DNA of 64,000 bases from JAEXZL01 sp049943125 (GTDB taxonomy: Bacteria; Bacillota; Clostridia; Clostridiales; Clostridiaceae), in the NCBI RefSeq assembly GCF_049943125.1, contig NZ_CP188040.1, positions 2,604,001 through 2,668,000 of the forward strand. The letters run 5' to 3'. A program made the translations under genes and the position numbers. This document shows, in pieces, positions 32,710 to 41,036 of this stretch. Every line of letters starts with the position of its first letter. The first letter of the stretch is position 1. The notes under the pieces were generated by a model. That model had not been told where the DNA came from, made no database searches, and saw only the letters and a list, made by a program, of their open reading frames with translations.

Positions 32710-33030
32710 ATGATTACTACCACTACTCCTACAGTAGAGGGAAAGAGGATTGTAGAATACAAGGGTATTATTTTTGGCGAAGTGATTTCTGGAGTCAATG
32801 TCTTCAAGGATTTTGCTGCAGGACTAAGTAATTTCTTTGGAGGACGTTCTGCTACCTATGAGGAAGAGCTGATGAATGCCAGAGAAAATGCTTTGAGAGA
32901 AATGGAGCAGAGAGCTGCTGCCAGAGGTGCTAACGCAGTGGTTGGCGTAGATGTTGACTATGAAGTATTAGGTGCCGATAATGGCATGCTCATGGTAATT
33001 GCTAGTGGTACAGCTGTGGTTGTGGAATAA
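32710..33030 (+). CDS. YbjQ/UPF0145 family protein
   Basis: A 106-residue protein of the YbjQ family: ITTTTPTVEGKRIVEYKGII at the start, the helix ENALREMEQRAAARGANAVVG and the DVDYE strand. Members form pentamers; the family's heavy-metal-binding name is not well supported by function. AAGGAGAGG lies before the ATG. The 118-nt gap from the DUF6054 gene includes no terminator I can see, so they may be linked. Confidence 0.88.
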   Translation: MITTTTPTVEGKRIVEYKGIIFGEVISGVNVFKDFAAGLSNFFGGRSATYEEELMNARENALREMEQRAAARGANAVVGVDVDYEVLGADNGMLMVIASGTAVVVE

Positions 33031-33042
33031 AATATGAATTTT

Positions 33043-33076
33043 AAACCTGTGTAGATTTTATTTTACATAGGTTTTT
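33043..33076 (+). terminator. Terminator after the YbjQ gene
   Basis: AAACCTGTGTA pairs with TACATAGGTTT (one G-T pair), followed by T residues. Confidence 0.78.
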
Positions 33077-33270
33077 TATTTTTTTATCTAAATATAAATA
33101 GAGCTTACTTATTGAATTGGTAAAAATATACACAAAATTAATTAAGTAGTATAATTTAATTATTAAATCAATTACCAAAAGGTTTGGTAGCCTTTTCTAA
33201 ATATATAGCACGAAACTGAGTAATGAAGTAGAGAAAGTAAATATATAAAAGAAACAAGCGAGGAAAAAAG

Positions 33271-34095
33271 ATGGATTACTCTCATGAAATTATTATGCCA
33301 AATGATGATATACCTTTTAAGATGTTTATTTTTGAGGGGAAGGATGGAAAGTATGTCAGGGGAAAGCACTGGCATAATTCCATAGAAATTTTTGCATTGC
33401 TGCAAGGAGAGCTGGAGTTTTATGTGAATGAAGCTAAGCATCCTTTAAAGCCCGGTGAGTTTATGCTTGTAAATTCCAACGAAATACATTCAATACATGC
33501 ACAGAAAAGGAATTTTACAGTAGTTTTGCAAATTCCCCTGGAGACCTTTAAAAAGTATTATACCGATGAAAGATTTATATATTTTACTCACAGTAGAAGA
33601 CTTCAGGATGAGGAAGTCATGAGAGTTATACAGAATATGTATGAGGTTTATACAGATAGAAGCTTTGGTTATGAGCTTAAGGTCCAGAGCTTCTTTTATC
33701 ACCTTCTATATCTTTTGGTAAGCAAGTACCGTGAAGTAAATGTAGATGAAGAAATGATAAAAAATACTAAAAAGCTGAATAAGCTTTCTAAGATTACTGC
33801 TTATATGAAAGAAAACTATAATAGTGATCTATCCTTAGAGAGTCTTGCCAGTACCTTTGGATATTCTCCTACATATTTATCAAGAATGTTTCAGAAATAT
33901 GCCAAGATGAACTACAAAGCTTATCTAGACAATCTTCGGTTAGAGTATGCTTATAAAGCTTTGGTCAATACAGATTTATCAATTAGTACCATAGCCAGTG
34001 ATAATGGCTTTCCAAATAGCAAAGCATTCACAAAAATGTTCCGCAAAAAATATGATAAGCTTCCCAGTGAGTTTAGAAAAGAGCTGCCAAAATAA
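33271..34095 (+). CDS. AraC-family regulator with cupin sensor domain
   Basis: A 274-residue regulator. The N-terminal 90 residues form a cupin (RGKHWHNSIEIFALLQGELEF, then PGEFMLVNSNEIHS). The C-terminus has two helix-turn-helix units: LSLESLASTFGYSPTYLSRMF and ISTIASDNGFPNSKAFTKMFRK. It precedes a DUF4867 gene and a sugar isomerase gene on the same strand, so it probably controls their expression in response to a sugar. Its own promoter is the AT-rich stretch just upstream. Confidence 0.9.
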   Translation: MDYSHEIIMPNDDIPFKMFIFEGKDGKYVRGKHWHNSIEIFALLQGELEFYVNEAKHPLKPGEFMLVNSNEIHSIHAQKRNFTVVLQIPLETFKKYYTDERFIYFTHSRRLQDEEVMRVIQNMYEVYTDRSFGYELKVQSFFYHLLYLLVSKYREVNVDEEMIKNTKKLNKLSKITAYMKENYNSDLSLESLASTFGYSPTYLSRMFQKYAKMNYKAYLDNLRLEYAYKALVNTDLSISTIASDNGFPNSKAFTKMFRKKYDKLPSEFRKELPK

Positions 34096-34229
34096 TAGAA
34101 TCAAAGGAATAATAAAGCTCATTGTATTTATAAAAGGACAAGAAATTGCCATAAAGTAGCTAAGTATTTGGTCGTAGGAGATTTTGGAAATTGTTATAAT
34201 TATTATACGGTTTTCAAGGAGGAAAAAAT

Positions 34230-34850
34230 ATGCACATTAAAAAAGTAACAGACCTATGCTTTAGTTCTTATGGACGAGTTCTTGAGGGATATGATGTTTC
34301 TCAGCTTTTAAAAGCAATGGAACATACCCCTTTGCCACTGGGAGAAGTGATATATGAGCCTTCCTGTGAAGAGCTGGAGGAGCTTGCTGTGGCAGAACAG
34401 TTTCAAGATGATGCCTACGGTGGACTACCCATTCAGATTGGTTATTGTAATGGTTTTAATTCTATGCTCAATGCCTTGGAATATCACCGCTCTTCGGAAA
34501 TTAATGTTGCTGTTACGGATATGATTCTCCTTGTGGGAAAACAACAGGATATTTCTGAGGATTACAAATATGCTACCGATAAAGTAGAGGCATTTTTGGT
34601 TCCTGCAGGAACTGTGGTTGAGATGTATGGAACAACCTTACATTATGCACCCTGCATGAAGGATGACAAAGGCTTCCGCTGTGTAGTTATTCTGCCGAGA
34701 GATACCAACAGGGAGCTTTCTCACTCACCTAGTAGGATAGGCGAAGCTATGCTCCTTACAGCTAAAAATAAATGGTTGATTGCCCATGAGGATTCTGGCA
34801 TAGAAGGAGCCTTTTATGGACTCACAGGAAAGAATATATCACTAATTTAA
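34230..34850 (+). CDS. DUF4867 cupin-like protein
   Basis: A 206-residue protein with features of DUF4867, a cupin-type family close to ureidoglycolate lyase (known fold relation; activity unproven). Visible are SFYG-like SSYGRVLEGYD, LPIQIGYCNGFNSMLNALEYH, TEAFLVPAG and HYAPC stretches; the His and Glu in LEYHRSSE and the glycine turns suit a cupin metal site. It starts 7 nt after AAGGAGG and lies 12 nt before the isomerase gene, so both are one operon for a sugar or sugar acid. Confidence 0.78.
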   Translation: MHIKKVTDLCFSSYGRVLEGYDVSQLLKAMEHTPLPLGEVIYEPSCEELEELAVAEQFQDDAYGGLPIQIGYCNGFNSMLNALEYHRSSEINVAVTDMILLVGKQQDISEDYKYATDKVEAFLVPAGTVVEMYGTTLHYAPCMKDDKGFRCVVILPRDTNRELSHSPSRIGEAMLLTAKNKWLIAHEDSGIEGAFYGLTGKNISLI

Positions 34851-34862
34851 GGGGGATAAATT

Positions 34863-36344
34863 ATGAATGCACCAAAAATAAAAATAGGAATTGTGGCTGT
34901 TAGCCGAGATTGCTTTCCAGAAAGCTTATCTGTGAATCGTAGAAGAAAGCTTGTGGATGAGTATATAAAAAAATATTCATCAGAGGATATATATGAATGT
35001 CCAATCTGTATCGTTGAAAGCGAGATTCATATGGTACAAGCGTTGGAGGATATAAAAAAAGCTGGATGTAATGCACTATGTGTATACCTTGGTAATTTCG
35101 GACCAGAGATTGCCGAGACTCTCCTTGCAAAGCATTTTCATGGACCTAAGATGTTCATTGCAGCTGCTGAGGAGTCCGGAAACAACCTGATACAGGGGCG
35201 TGGAGATGCCTACTGTGGTATGCTGAACGCAAGCTATAATCTTCAGCTTAGAAATATCAAGGCATATATACCAGAATATCCTGTAGGGGATGCTGAGGAA
35301 TGTGCAGACATGATTCACGACTTTGTTCCTATAGCAAGGGCTATAGAAGGTATTAGCAATCTTAAGATTATCAGCTTCGGTCCTCGTCCCTTAAACTTCC
35401 TTGCCTGTAATGCCCCAATCAAGCAGCTTTACAATATGGGTATCGAGATTGAGGAAAATTCAGAGCTTGATCTCTTTGAGGCCTTTAATAAGCATCTGGG
35501 TGACGAGAGAATTCCAGGGATTGTAAAAGAGATGGAAGAAGAGCTTGGAGCTGGGAATAAGAAACCAGAAATCCTTGCAAAGCTTGCCCAGTATGAGCTT
35601 ACCCTGAAGGATTGGGTAGAGGAGCACAAAGGCTACCGTAAATATGTTGCAATCGCAGGGAAGTGCTGGCCAGCCTTCCAGACTCAATTTGGATTTGTGC
35701 CATGCTATGTGAACAGCCGTCTTACAGCACAGGGGATTCCCGTAGCTTGTGAGGTAGATATTTACGGAGCACTCAGTGAGTTCATCGGAACTATTGTAAG
35801 TAATGACACCGTAACACTTCTTGATATTAATAACTCTGTTCCTAAGGATATGTATAAAGAAGAAATCAAAGGAAAATACAGCTATACTCAAGAAGATACC
35901 TTTATGGGCTTCCATTGTGGAAATACAGCCGCTGGAAAGCTTTCCTTCTGTGAGATGAAATACCAGATGATTATGGCAAGAGCTCTCCCTGAGGAAGTTA
36001 CACAGGGCACCCTAGAAGGGGATATTATACCTGGAGATATTACCTTCTATCGCCTACAGAGCACTGCAGACTCCAAGCTTCGTGCTTACATTGCACAGGG
36101 TGAGGTCCTTCCCGTGGCAACCCGTTCCTTTGGTTCCATCGGTGTCTTCGCAATTCCTGAGATGGGAAGATTCTACCGTCATGTACTTATCGAAGGCGGA
36201 TTCCCTCATCATGGAGCAGTTGCCTTCGGACATTTCGGGAAGCCATTATTTGAAGTGTTCAAATACATTGGTGTTCCTGTAGAAGATATCGGCTATAACC
36301 AGCCAGCAGGGGTGAGATATCCTACAGAAAATCCATGGAGATAA
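34863..36344 (+). CDS. L-fucose/L-arabinose isomerase-family protein
   Basis: A 493-residue cytosolic enzyme of the FucI/AraA fold. Characteristic are the N-terminal GIVAVSRDCFPESL, GPEIAETLLAKHFHGPK, and the C-terminal FMGFHCGNTAAGKL and VRYPTENPWR. In known members a metal-bound His and two acidic residues exchange aldose and ketose; the likely His is in GGFPHHGAVAFGHFG. The exact sugar is unknown. It is preceded by a DUF4867 gene and an AraC regulator, which suits a fucose-like or deoxy-sugar pathway. The start follows GGGGG by 6 nt. Confidence 0.86.
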   Translation: MNAPKIKIGIVAVSRDCFPESLSVNRRRKLVDEYIKKYSSEDIYECPICIVESEIHMVQALEDIKKAGCNALCVYLGNFGPEIAETLLAKHFHGPKMFIAAAEESGNNLIQGRGDAYCGMLNASYNLQLRNIKAYIPEYPVGDAEECADMIHDFVPIARAIEGISNLKIISFGPRPLNFLACNAPIKQLYNMGIEIEENSELDLFEAFNKHLGDERIPGIVKEMEEELGAGNKKPEILAKLAQYELTLKDWVEEHKGYRKYVAIAGKCWPAFQTQFGFVPCYVNSRLTAQGIPVACEVDIYGALSEFIGTIVSNDTVTLLDINNSVPKDMYKEEIKGKYSYTQEDTFMGFHCGNTAAGKLSFCEMKYQMIMARALPEEVTQGTLEGDIIPGDITFYRLQSTADSKLRAYIAQGEVLPVATRSFGSIGVFAIPEMGRFYRHVLIEGGFPHHGAVAFGHFGKPLFEVFKYIGVPVEDIGYNQPAGVRYPTENPWR

Positions 36345-36390
36345 TAGATTAGTGAAGGGGGACGTGATAACGTCCTGCTTTCTCTGTACT

Positions 36391-36458
36391 AAAAAATACT
36401 ACAGAATTGGTGTGCAACCCCTATATAGGGGTAGCATATCAATTCTGTAGTATTTTTT
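36391..36458. terminator. Long double-stem terminator between convergent genes
   Basis: A perfect 19-bp outer stem (arms 36391-36409 and 36440-36458) encloses an inner hairpin ACCCC-TATATA-GGGGT (36417-36432). The A-rich and T-rich ends suit termination from both sides. The 68-bp size is larger than usual, so a small structured RNA cannot be excluded. Confidence 0.72.
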
Positions 36459-36489
36459 GATGCTGAATTAATTATAAAATCTTTGGAAC

Positions 36490-37173
36490 TTAATCCGTAA
36501 GGGCAGAATCCTCAAGTCCATCTTCATTGACTGTGCCCATGGGTGAGGTTATTGGTCCATCGAAGGAGAAGTGACCACCATATTCTGTTATTGCTTCTCC
36601 CTGGTCAATGAGGACAACACCTTCTATGTTATCTCTTTCTAAAAGAGAGCTTACAAGAGTTCCTAAAGCCATACCACCTCCGGCAGTACCAGCCGCATTT
36701 TCATTAAAGAATTCCTTAGAGAGCTCTACATAGCAAATACCATCTTCAACTCTTGTACCAATAAGCTTTACGGTGCTTAATATAGCTCTAGTTCTACCTT
36801 CTGCTTTTGGGCCTTCAATAAGAGCTTCTACTATAGCATCTTCTAGAGTTTTATCATTATCATAGGAGATAACCCTGGTTTCCTTTAGCATATAGTTCAC
36901 TTCAGCATCAGAGAAATATAGGGTAACCTTTTCACTCTTATGAGTTTCTTCCCTTTGCTCAACCTCTTCTTCATCCTCAGAAACGGGAGGATTACTTTGA
37001 GGCTCTTCCTTTTGTTCGCCATCAGAAACCGGAGGATTACCGGAATTGTCTGATCCAGGAGTTGATGGAGCCTCAGGGCTTGCGCAGGCAACTAGAAGGC
37101 TTAGAAGCAGTACTGCCACTGCTGTAATTAGAGTAAAAGAACCTGACTTTCTTTTGTTATTAGTATTTTTCAT
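36490..37173 (-). CDS. GerMN-domain lipoprotein
   Basis: A 227-residue lipoprotein. The signal ends in LSLLVAC and is followed by a Pro/Glu/Asp-rich linker with two SNPPVS-like repeats (GNPPVS and SNPPVS). The C-terminal domain is GerMN (sporulation and germination), seen in KVTLYFSDAEVNYMLKETR and LEDAIVEALIEGPK and YVELSKEFFNE. In Bacillus GerM helps spore formation and germination. The start at 37173 follows AAAGGA by 8 nt; eighteen extra upstream codons lack a site. Confidence 0.87.
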   Translation of the reverse strand: MKNTNNKRKSGSFTLITAVAVLLLSLLVACASPEAPSTPGSDNSGNPPVSDGEQKEEPQSNPPVSEDEEEVEQREETHKSEKVTLYFSDAEVNYMLKETRVISYDNDKTLEDAIVEALIEGPKAEGRTRAILSTVKLIGTRVEDGICYVELSKEFFNENAAGTAGGGMALGTLVSSLLERDNIEGVVLIDQGEAITEYGGHFSFDGPITSPMGTVNEDGLEDSALTD

Positions 37174-37362
37174 ATAATCAAATCCTTTCTTGGAATATTT
37201 TTGTGAGAAATATAGATTTGCTTGCAATTACCTTATAATTACATTTTAAGGTTTTTAAGCTATTCAGTCAAATGGAGCATCGAAGCTTGCTTCTTAAGCC
37301 TTGTGCCAATAGCAAATTTTAAATATACTTATAGGGATAATAAAAATGGTTTGGTGATAGAA

Positions 37363-38319
37363 ATGGATTTTGTTGCAATAGATTTTGAAACAGCTAATGA
37401 AAAAAGAAATAGTCCCTGCTCCATTGGTATTGTGGTGGTAAAAGGGGGGGAAGTAGTAGAAAAGCTTCATTATTTAATAAGACCTCAGGAAATGAGATTT
37501 ATGCCTATAAATATAGGTATCCATGGAATAAGACCTGCAATGGTAAAGGATGCCCCAGAATTTCCTGAAGTGTGGGAGAAAATTAAGAATTATTTTCCTA
37601 ATAGCACAGTGGTAGCTCACAATGCTTCATTTGATATATCGGTTCTTAGAAAAACTGCAGAGCTTTATGATATAGAGCTCCCCAGCTTTCAATATATATG
37701 TACCATGAAGCTCGCGAAGAATTTTTATCTAGGTTTACAGGATGCAAAGCTAAACACTGTTAATGATTTTTTAGATTATAAGTTTATCCATCATGATGCC
37801 CTATATGATGCCCTTGCCTGCTCCAATATACTCCTGAAGGTATCAGAGGAATTAAAAACCACTGATATACAGGAGGTAGCTGATATTACTGGATTAGTGA
37901 TGGGCTATGTTGACTGTAAGGGTTACAGCTCTTGTAGTCTTAAGGGAAGAGCTATAAGAACCTCAAATAAAACCTATTATTATAAAAGGGAAAATAATGC
38001 AGAAAACTACAACAGGGAAGCCTTTAAAAATGAAGTGGTCGTATTTACTGGAAAGCTAAATTCCATGTCCAGAGACCAAGCCATGACCCTGGTAAGGCGA
38101 CTTGGAGGAGCTACAGGAGGCACCGTTACAAAAAAGACTACTATTCTGGTTACTAACATGAAGAACATTCAAGGCCTCAGAAGGGAAGAAATGAGTACGA
38201 AGCTTAGAAAAGCAACGGATTATAAAGCCAAAGGGCAAGATATCACTCTATTAAATGAAGAGGAATTTTTAGAGATGAGGTATTCTCGTACAGGTCCTAC
38301 ATATACATTACAATTATAA
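37363..38319 (+). CDS. DnaQ-like 3'-5' exonuclease with BRCT domain
   Basis: A 318-residue nuclease. The DEDDh exonuclease motifs are DFETA (ExoI), HNASFD (ExoII) and HHDALYDA (ExoIII). A C-terminal BRCT domain follows: VFTGKLNSMSRDQAMTLVRRLGG and TTILVTNMKN. This DNA-polymerase-epsilon-like fusion occurs in Firmicutes as a stand-alone protein with a presumed role in DNA repair or tRNA turnover. The start at 37363 (GGTGAT 5 nt before) avoids an implausible 47-residue extension that would overlap the divergent GerMN gene's leader. Confidence 0.9.
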   Translation: MDFVAIDFETANEKRNSPCSIGIVVVKGGEVVEKLHYLIRPQEMRFMPINIGIHGIRPAMVKDAPEFPEVWEKIKNYFPNSTVVAHNASFDISVLRKTAELYDIELPSFQYICTMKLAKNFYLGLQDAKLNTVNDFLDYKFIHHDALYDALACSNILLKVSEELKTTDIQEVADITGLVMGYVDCKGYSSCSLKGRAIRTSNKTYYYKRENNAENYNREAFKNEVVVFTGKLNSMSRDQAMTLVRRLGGATGGTVTKKTTILVTNMKNIQGLRREEMSTKLRKATDYKAKGQDITLLNEEEFLEMRYSRTGPTYTLQL

Positions 38320-38435
38320 ACTCTTGATTTTTACTAAAGCACTTGTGGGAAAATATTGTAAGATAGTTCGTTTAGTATATAATTAATATATGAGCCTTAA
38401 GTTAAGTGAGGCATTAAATTATGGGGGAATATCTT

Positions 38436-38816
38436 ATGTTAAAGGAAAAACTATTACCTATTTCGTTTTTTTGTTTAGCTTTTGCTATTATTATCAGTGC
38501 TTTTATTATTTCAAAGGGTATGGAAACTAATGGTGCATATGTAAGCTCGGGCTTAGATTCCTTAGCGAGGCAATTAAATGTTATGAATAATAATTCAAGT
38601 TACAATAATTCAAGTTACAATAATAATGAGGTGGCTGAAGAAAATTTTGGCTTATCTGAACTTGGTGAGTATTTAAGGTTATCTGATAGTCAGGTATTGA
38701 AGCTCGTTAGTGATGAGAATTCTGGAATTCCATATATAAATATAGATGGTATCTATACCTTTAATAGAAGTGCCATAAATAAATGGCTTGAGACTGTTAG
38801 ACTTGAAATAAATTAA
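38436..38816 (+). CDS. Membrane-anchored helix-turn-helix protein
   Basis: A 126-residue protein. A transmembrane helix (LLPISFFCLAFAIIISAFII) starts 6 residues in, a low-complexity linker holds two SSYNN repeats, and the C-terminal 60 residues are an excisionase-like helix-turn-helix (LSELGEYLRLSDSQVLKLV, then IDGIYTFNRSAINKWLE). The topology puts the DNA-binding-like domain on the side of the C-terminus; whether it is in the cytosol is not decided by the sequence. GGGGGA lies 8 nt before the ATG at 38436. It may act as a membrane-tethered regulator or only reuse the fold. Confidence 0.68.
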   Translation: MLKEKLLPISFFCLAFAIIISAFIISKGMETNGAYVSSGLDSLARQLNVMNNNSSYNNSSYNNNEVAEENFGLSELGEYLRLSDSQVLKLVSDENSGIPYINIDGIYTFNRSAINKWLETVRLEIN

Positions 38817-38825
38817 TAAGTGAAG

Positions 38826-38853
38826 GATCTCTATAAAATAGAGGTCTTTTTTT
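38826..38853 (+). terminator. Terminator after the HTH gene
   Basis: GATCTCTAT pairs with ATAGAGGTC (one mismatch) around AAA, then seven T residues. Confidence 0.78.
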
Positions 38854-38913
38854 AATAACCAAAGATGTTTATTTCCGTCATATTAGTTGAAGGAAAATCA
38901 GGAGGATAAATAG

Positions 38914-39451
38914 TTGGAAGATAAAGAGATAATAAGCTTATATCAGAAAAGAGAAGAGGCTGCCATTGAAGAGACAGAAAAAAAGTTTGGTAAGCTCCTA
39001 AGGCATATGGCAATGACTATACTAAGAAATCCTCAGGAGGCTGAGGAGTGCGTAAATACTACATAATGAATATAATATTTCAGAAATAATCATTAATCCC
39101 ATGTCTATTTCAATAAAAGGTCATTCTTCAGAGCATAAGAATAGCTTTGGAGAAGATACCTTAGCAGAGGCTATTATTTTAAAGGATGGAACAAGGATTG
39201 ATCTTGAGAATCAAAGAGAAGCTGTTACAGTATATGATGATGTACATTTAAGCGGCTCCTTTAATAAGGTCATTGATCCAGCTGCTGTAGTTATATATGG
39301 TAATGAATATCCAGTAGAAAAATTTAGTCCTATGACTAGCATAGCTGATAAGGAGGACTTCTTAGATATTTATTATACTGCTTTGGTATTCATAGATATA
39401 TTAATGCTCTTTAAGCTTCTTTATTTATATATTGAATCAAAAAATATTTAA
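38914..39451 (+). pseudogene. Fused relic of a sigma factor and its DUF4179-like anti-sigma gene
   Basis: A TTG start with AGGAGG 8 nt before opens a 50-codon frame that reads EDKEIISLYQ, KKFGKLLRHMAMTILRNP and EAEECVN: region 2 of a sigma-70/ECF factor. It stops at 39066, right where region 2 should continue. From about 39062 another frame gives NISEIIINPMSISIKG and later KVIDPAAVVIYGNEYP, which resemble the extracytoplasmic end of DUF4179 anti-sigma proteins. The middle of both genes is missing. A deletion that joined the 5' end of the sigma gene to the 3' end of the anti-sigma gene explains this. The reading frame 39101-39451 is therefore not intact. Confidence 0.72.
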
Positions 39452-39517
39452 CCATGGATAGGCTCCTGAATATTAATGATCCTTCTAGCTCATACTAAAG
39501 TAAAAGGAGATGATTTT

Positions 39518-39676
39518 ATGAGCGATAAGAAGCTTCCTAAGGAATTTAAATATAACAATGAAGAAGCAAAGAAGGATGAAGGAAACAATCAGTGGACAAA
39601 TAATAACTTAAAATACTATCCTGATACAAGAGAGAGAAGGGATGGTCCCGGTGGAGAAGATGCAGGCACAAAATAG
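39518..39676 (+). CDS. Small charged protein of unknown function
   Basis: A 52-residue, strongly hydrophilic protein that ends RERRDGPGGEDAGTK. AAAGGAGA lies 8 nt before the ATG at 39518. No family is recognised. The high charge and lack of a signal suggest a cytosolic or spore-associated small protein; this is a guess from composition only. Its stop codon lies inside the terminator stem that follows. Confidence 0.68.
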   Translation: MSDKKLPKEFKYNNEEAKKDEGNNQWTNNNLKYYPDTRERRDGPGGEDAGTK

Positions 39677-39690
39677 TGCCTGTTTTTTTC
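39663..39690 (+). terminator. Terminator overlapping the end of the small gene
   Basis: CAGGCAC pairs perfectly with GTGCCTG around AAAATA, followed by seven T residues. Confidence 0.85.
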
Positions 39691-39721
39691 ACTTTATTAG
39701 GATTGGAGGACAAGAGAATTT

Positions 39722-40984
39722 ATGAATAGTCAAAATACCATACCTAAGGATAAAGGAATAGATAATACCTTAAAGCTTTTAACAGAAGGGTATCTCTTTA
39801 TTAAAAATAGAGGAGAGAAGCTTAATAGTGATATCTTTGAGACAAGACTTCTTGGCCAAAAAGCTATTTGTCTTATAGGTGAAGAGGGAAGCAGGCTATT
39901 TTATAATCCTGAGCTTTTTATTAGAAGTGGTGCAGCTCCAAAGAGGGTTCAAAAGACTCTCTTTGGAATCAATGCTATTCAAGCTACCGACGGAGAAAAG
40001 CATCTTCATAGAAAGGAATTATTCATGTCTCTATTAATGAATCCTGAGAGGATAGAGGATCTTGCGAAGATATTTAGAGATAAGCTATCCAGGGCAGCAG
40101 CACAATGGGAAGAAGCTGAAGAGGTCGTAATATTTGAAGAGATGAAAAATATTATATGCTCCTCTGCCTTTCAGTGGGTAGGACTTCCCTTAAAGGATGA
40201 TGAGATAAAGGCTAAGGCTCAGAACTTCATTGATATGATATATTCCTTTGGATCCGTAGGGCCTAAATACTGGAAGGGAAAAAAGGCAAGATGCCGGGAA
40301 GAGCTTTTCCTCCAGAGGATAATAAAAAAAGTTAGACTGGGTGAATTAATATGCCATTCTAGCTCTCCTCTTTATGTGGTGAGCAGCTATAAAGAGGAGG
40401 AGGAAGAGCTTCCTGAAGCTATGGCTGCCATAGAGCTAATTAATATAATTCGTCCCATTGTAGCTATTTCTACATTCATAACCTTTTCCTGTTTAGCCAT
40501 ATATGAATACCCGGCCTTAAGAAGAGAGCTTAGGCTCAAAAATGAGGACTACTACGAGTATTTCGTACAGGAGGTCAGAAGATTTTATCCCTTTGCCCCC
40601 TTTGTTGGAGCTAGAGTAAAAAAGGACTTTATATATAGAGGTGTTAATTTTACTCAAGGAACCCTGGTAATACTAGATATCTATGGGACTAATCATGATC
40701 CTAAAATTTGGAGTAATCCTTATGAATTTAACCCTTTACGGTTCAGAGCTAAGGAAAGGAATAAATACTCCTTTATACCTCAGGGTGGTGGCGATTATCT
40801 TAAGGGACATCGATGTCCTGGAGAGGAAATTACCTTAGAATTAATGAAGGTATTTATAGATTTCTTTGTTAATGGCATTGAATATAAGCTTCCAAAACAG
40901 AACTTAAGCTATAATCTCCATAAGATTCCCACATTACCTGAAAGCGGCTTTATAATATGCACCGTTAGAAAAAAGAAGACTTAG
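39722..40984 (+). CDS. Cytochrome P450 of the CYP152 peroxygenase family
   Basis: A 420-residue P450. CYP152 enzymes use hydrogen peroxide to hydroxylate fatty acids at the alpha or beta carbon, or to decarboxylate them, without a reductase. The mark of the family is Arg-Pro in the I helix: here R244-P245 in IIRPIVAIS, matching Arg242-Pro243 of the Bacillus enzyme; the Arg binds the fatty-acid carboxylate. The heme cysteine is Cys365 in GHRCPGE. Other features are FVQEVRRFYPFAPFVGAR and LDIYGTNHD. Clostridial relatives are known. The gene is 52 nt before a GH3-like enzyme. Confidence 0.95.
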   Translation: MNSQNTIPKDKGIDNTLKLLTEGYLFIKNRGEKLNSDIFETRLLGQKAICLIGEEGSRLFYNPELFIRSGAAPKRVQKTLFGINAIQATDGEKHLHRKELFMSLLMNPERIEDLAKIFRDKLSRAAAQWEEAEEVVIFEEMKNIICSSAFQWVGLPLKDDEIKAKAQNFIDMIYSFGSVGPKYWKGKKARCREELFLQRIIKKVRLGELICHSSSPLYVVSSYKEEEEELPEAMAAIELINIIRPIVAISTFITFSCLAIYEYPALRRELRLKNEDYYEYFVQEVRRFYPFAPFVGARVKKDFIYRGVNFTQGTLVILDIYGTNHDPKIWSNPYEFNPLRFRAKERNKYSFIPQGGGDYLKGHRCPGEEITLELMKVFIDFFVNGIEYKLPKQNLSYNLHKIPTLPESGFIICTVRKKKT

Positions 40985-41036
40985 TTAGGTAACAGATAGC
41001 TTATTAGGCTCATAATATATAAAAAAATATTAGGAA

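Noticed and set aside
39101..39451. 116-residue frame as an intact gene
   Set aside because: The frame is open upstream of its ATG without a start signal, and its start matches the middle of an anti-sigma protein. It is part of a decayed pair.
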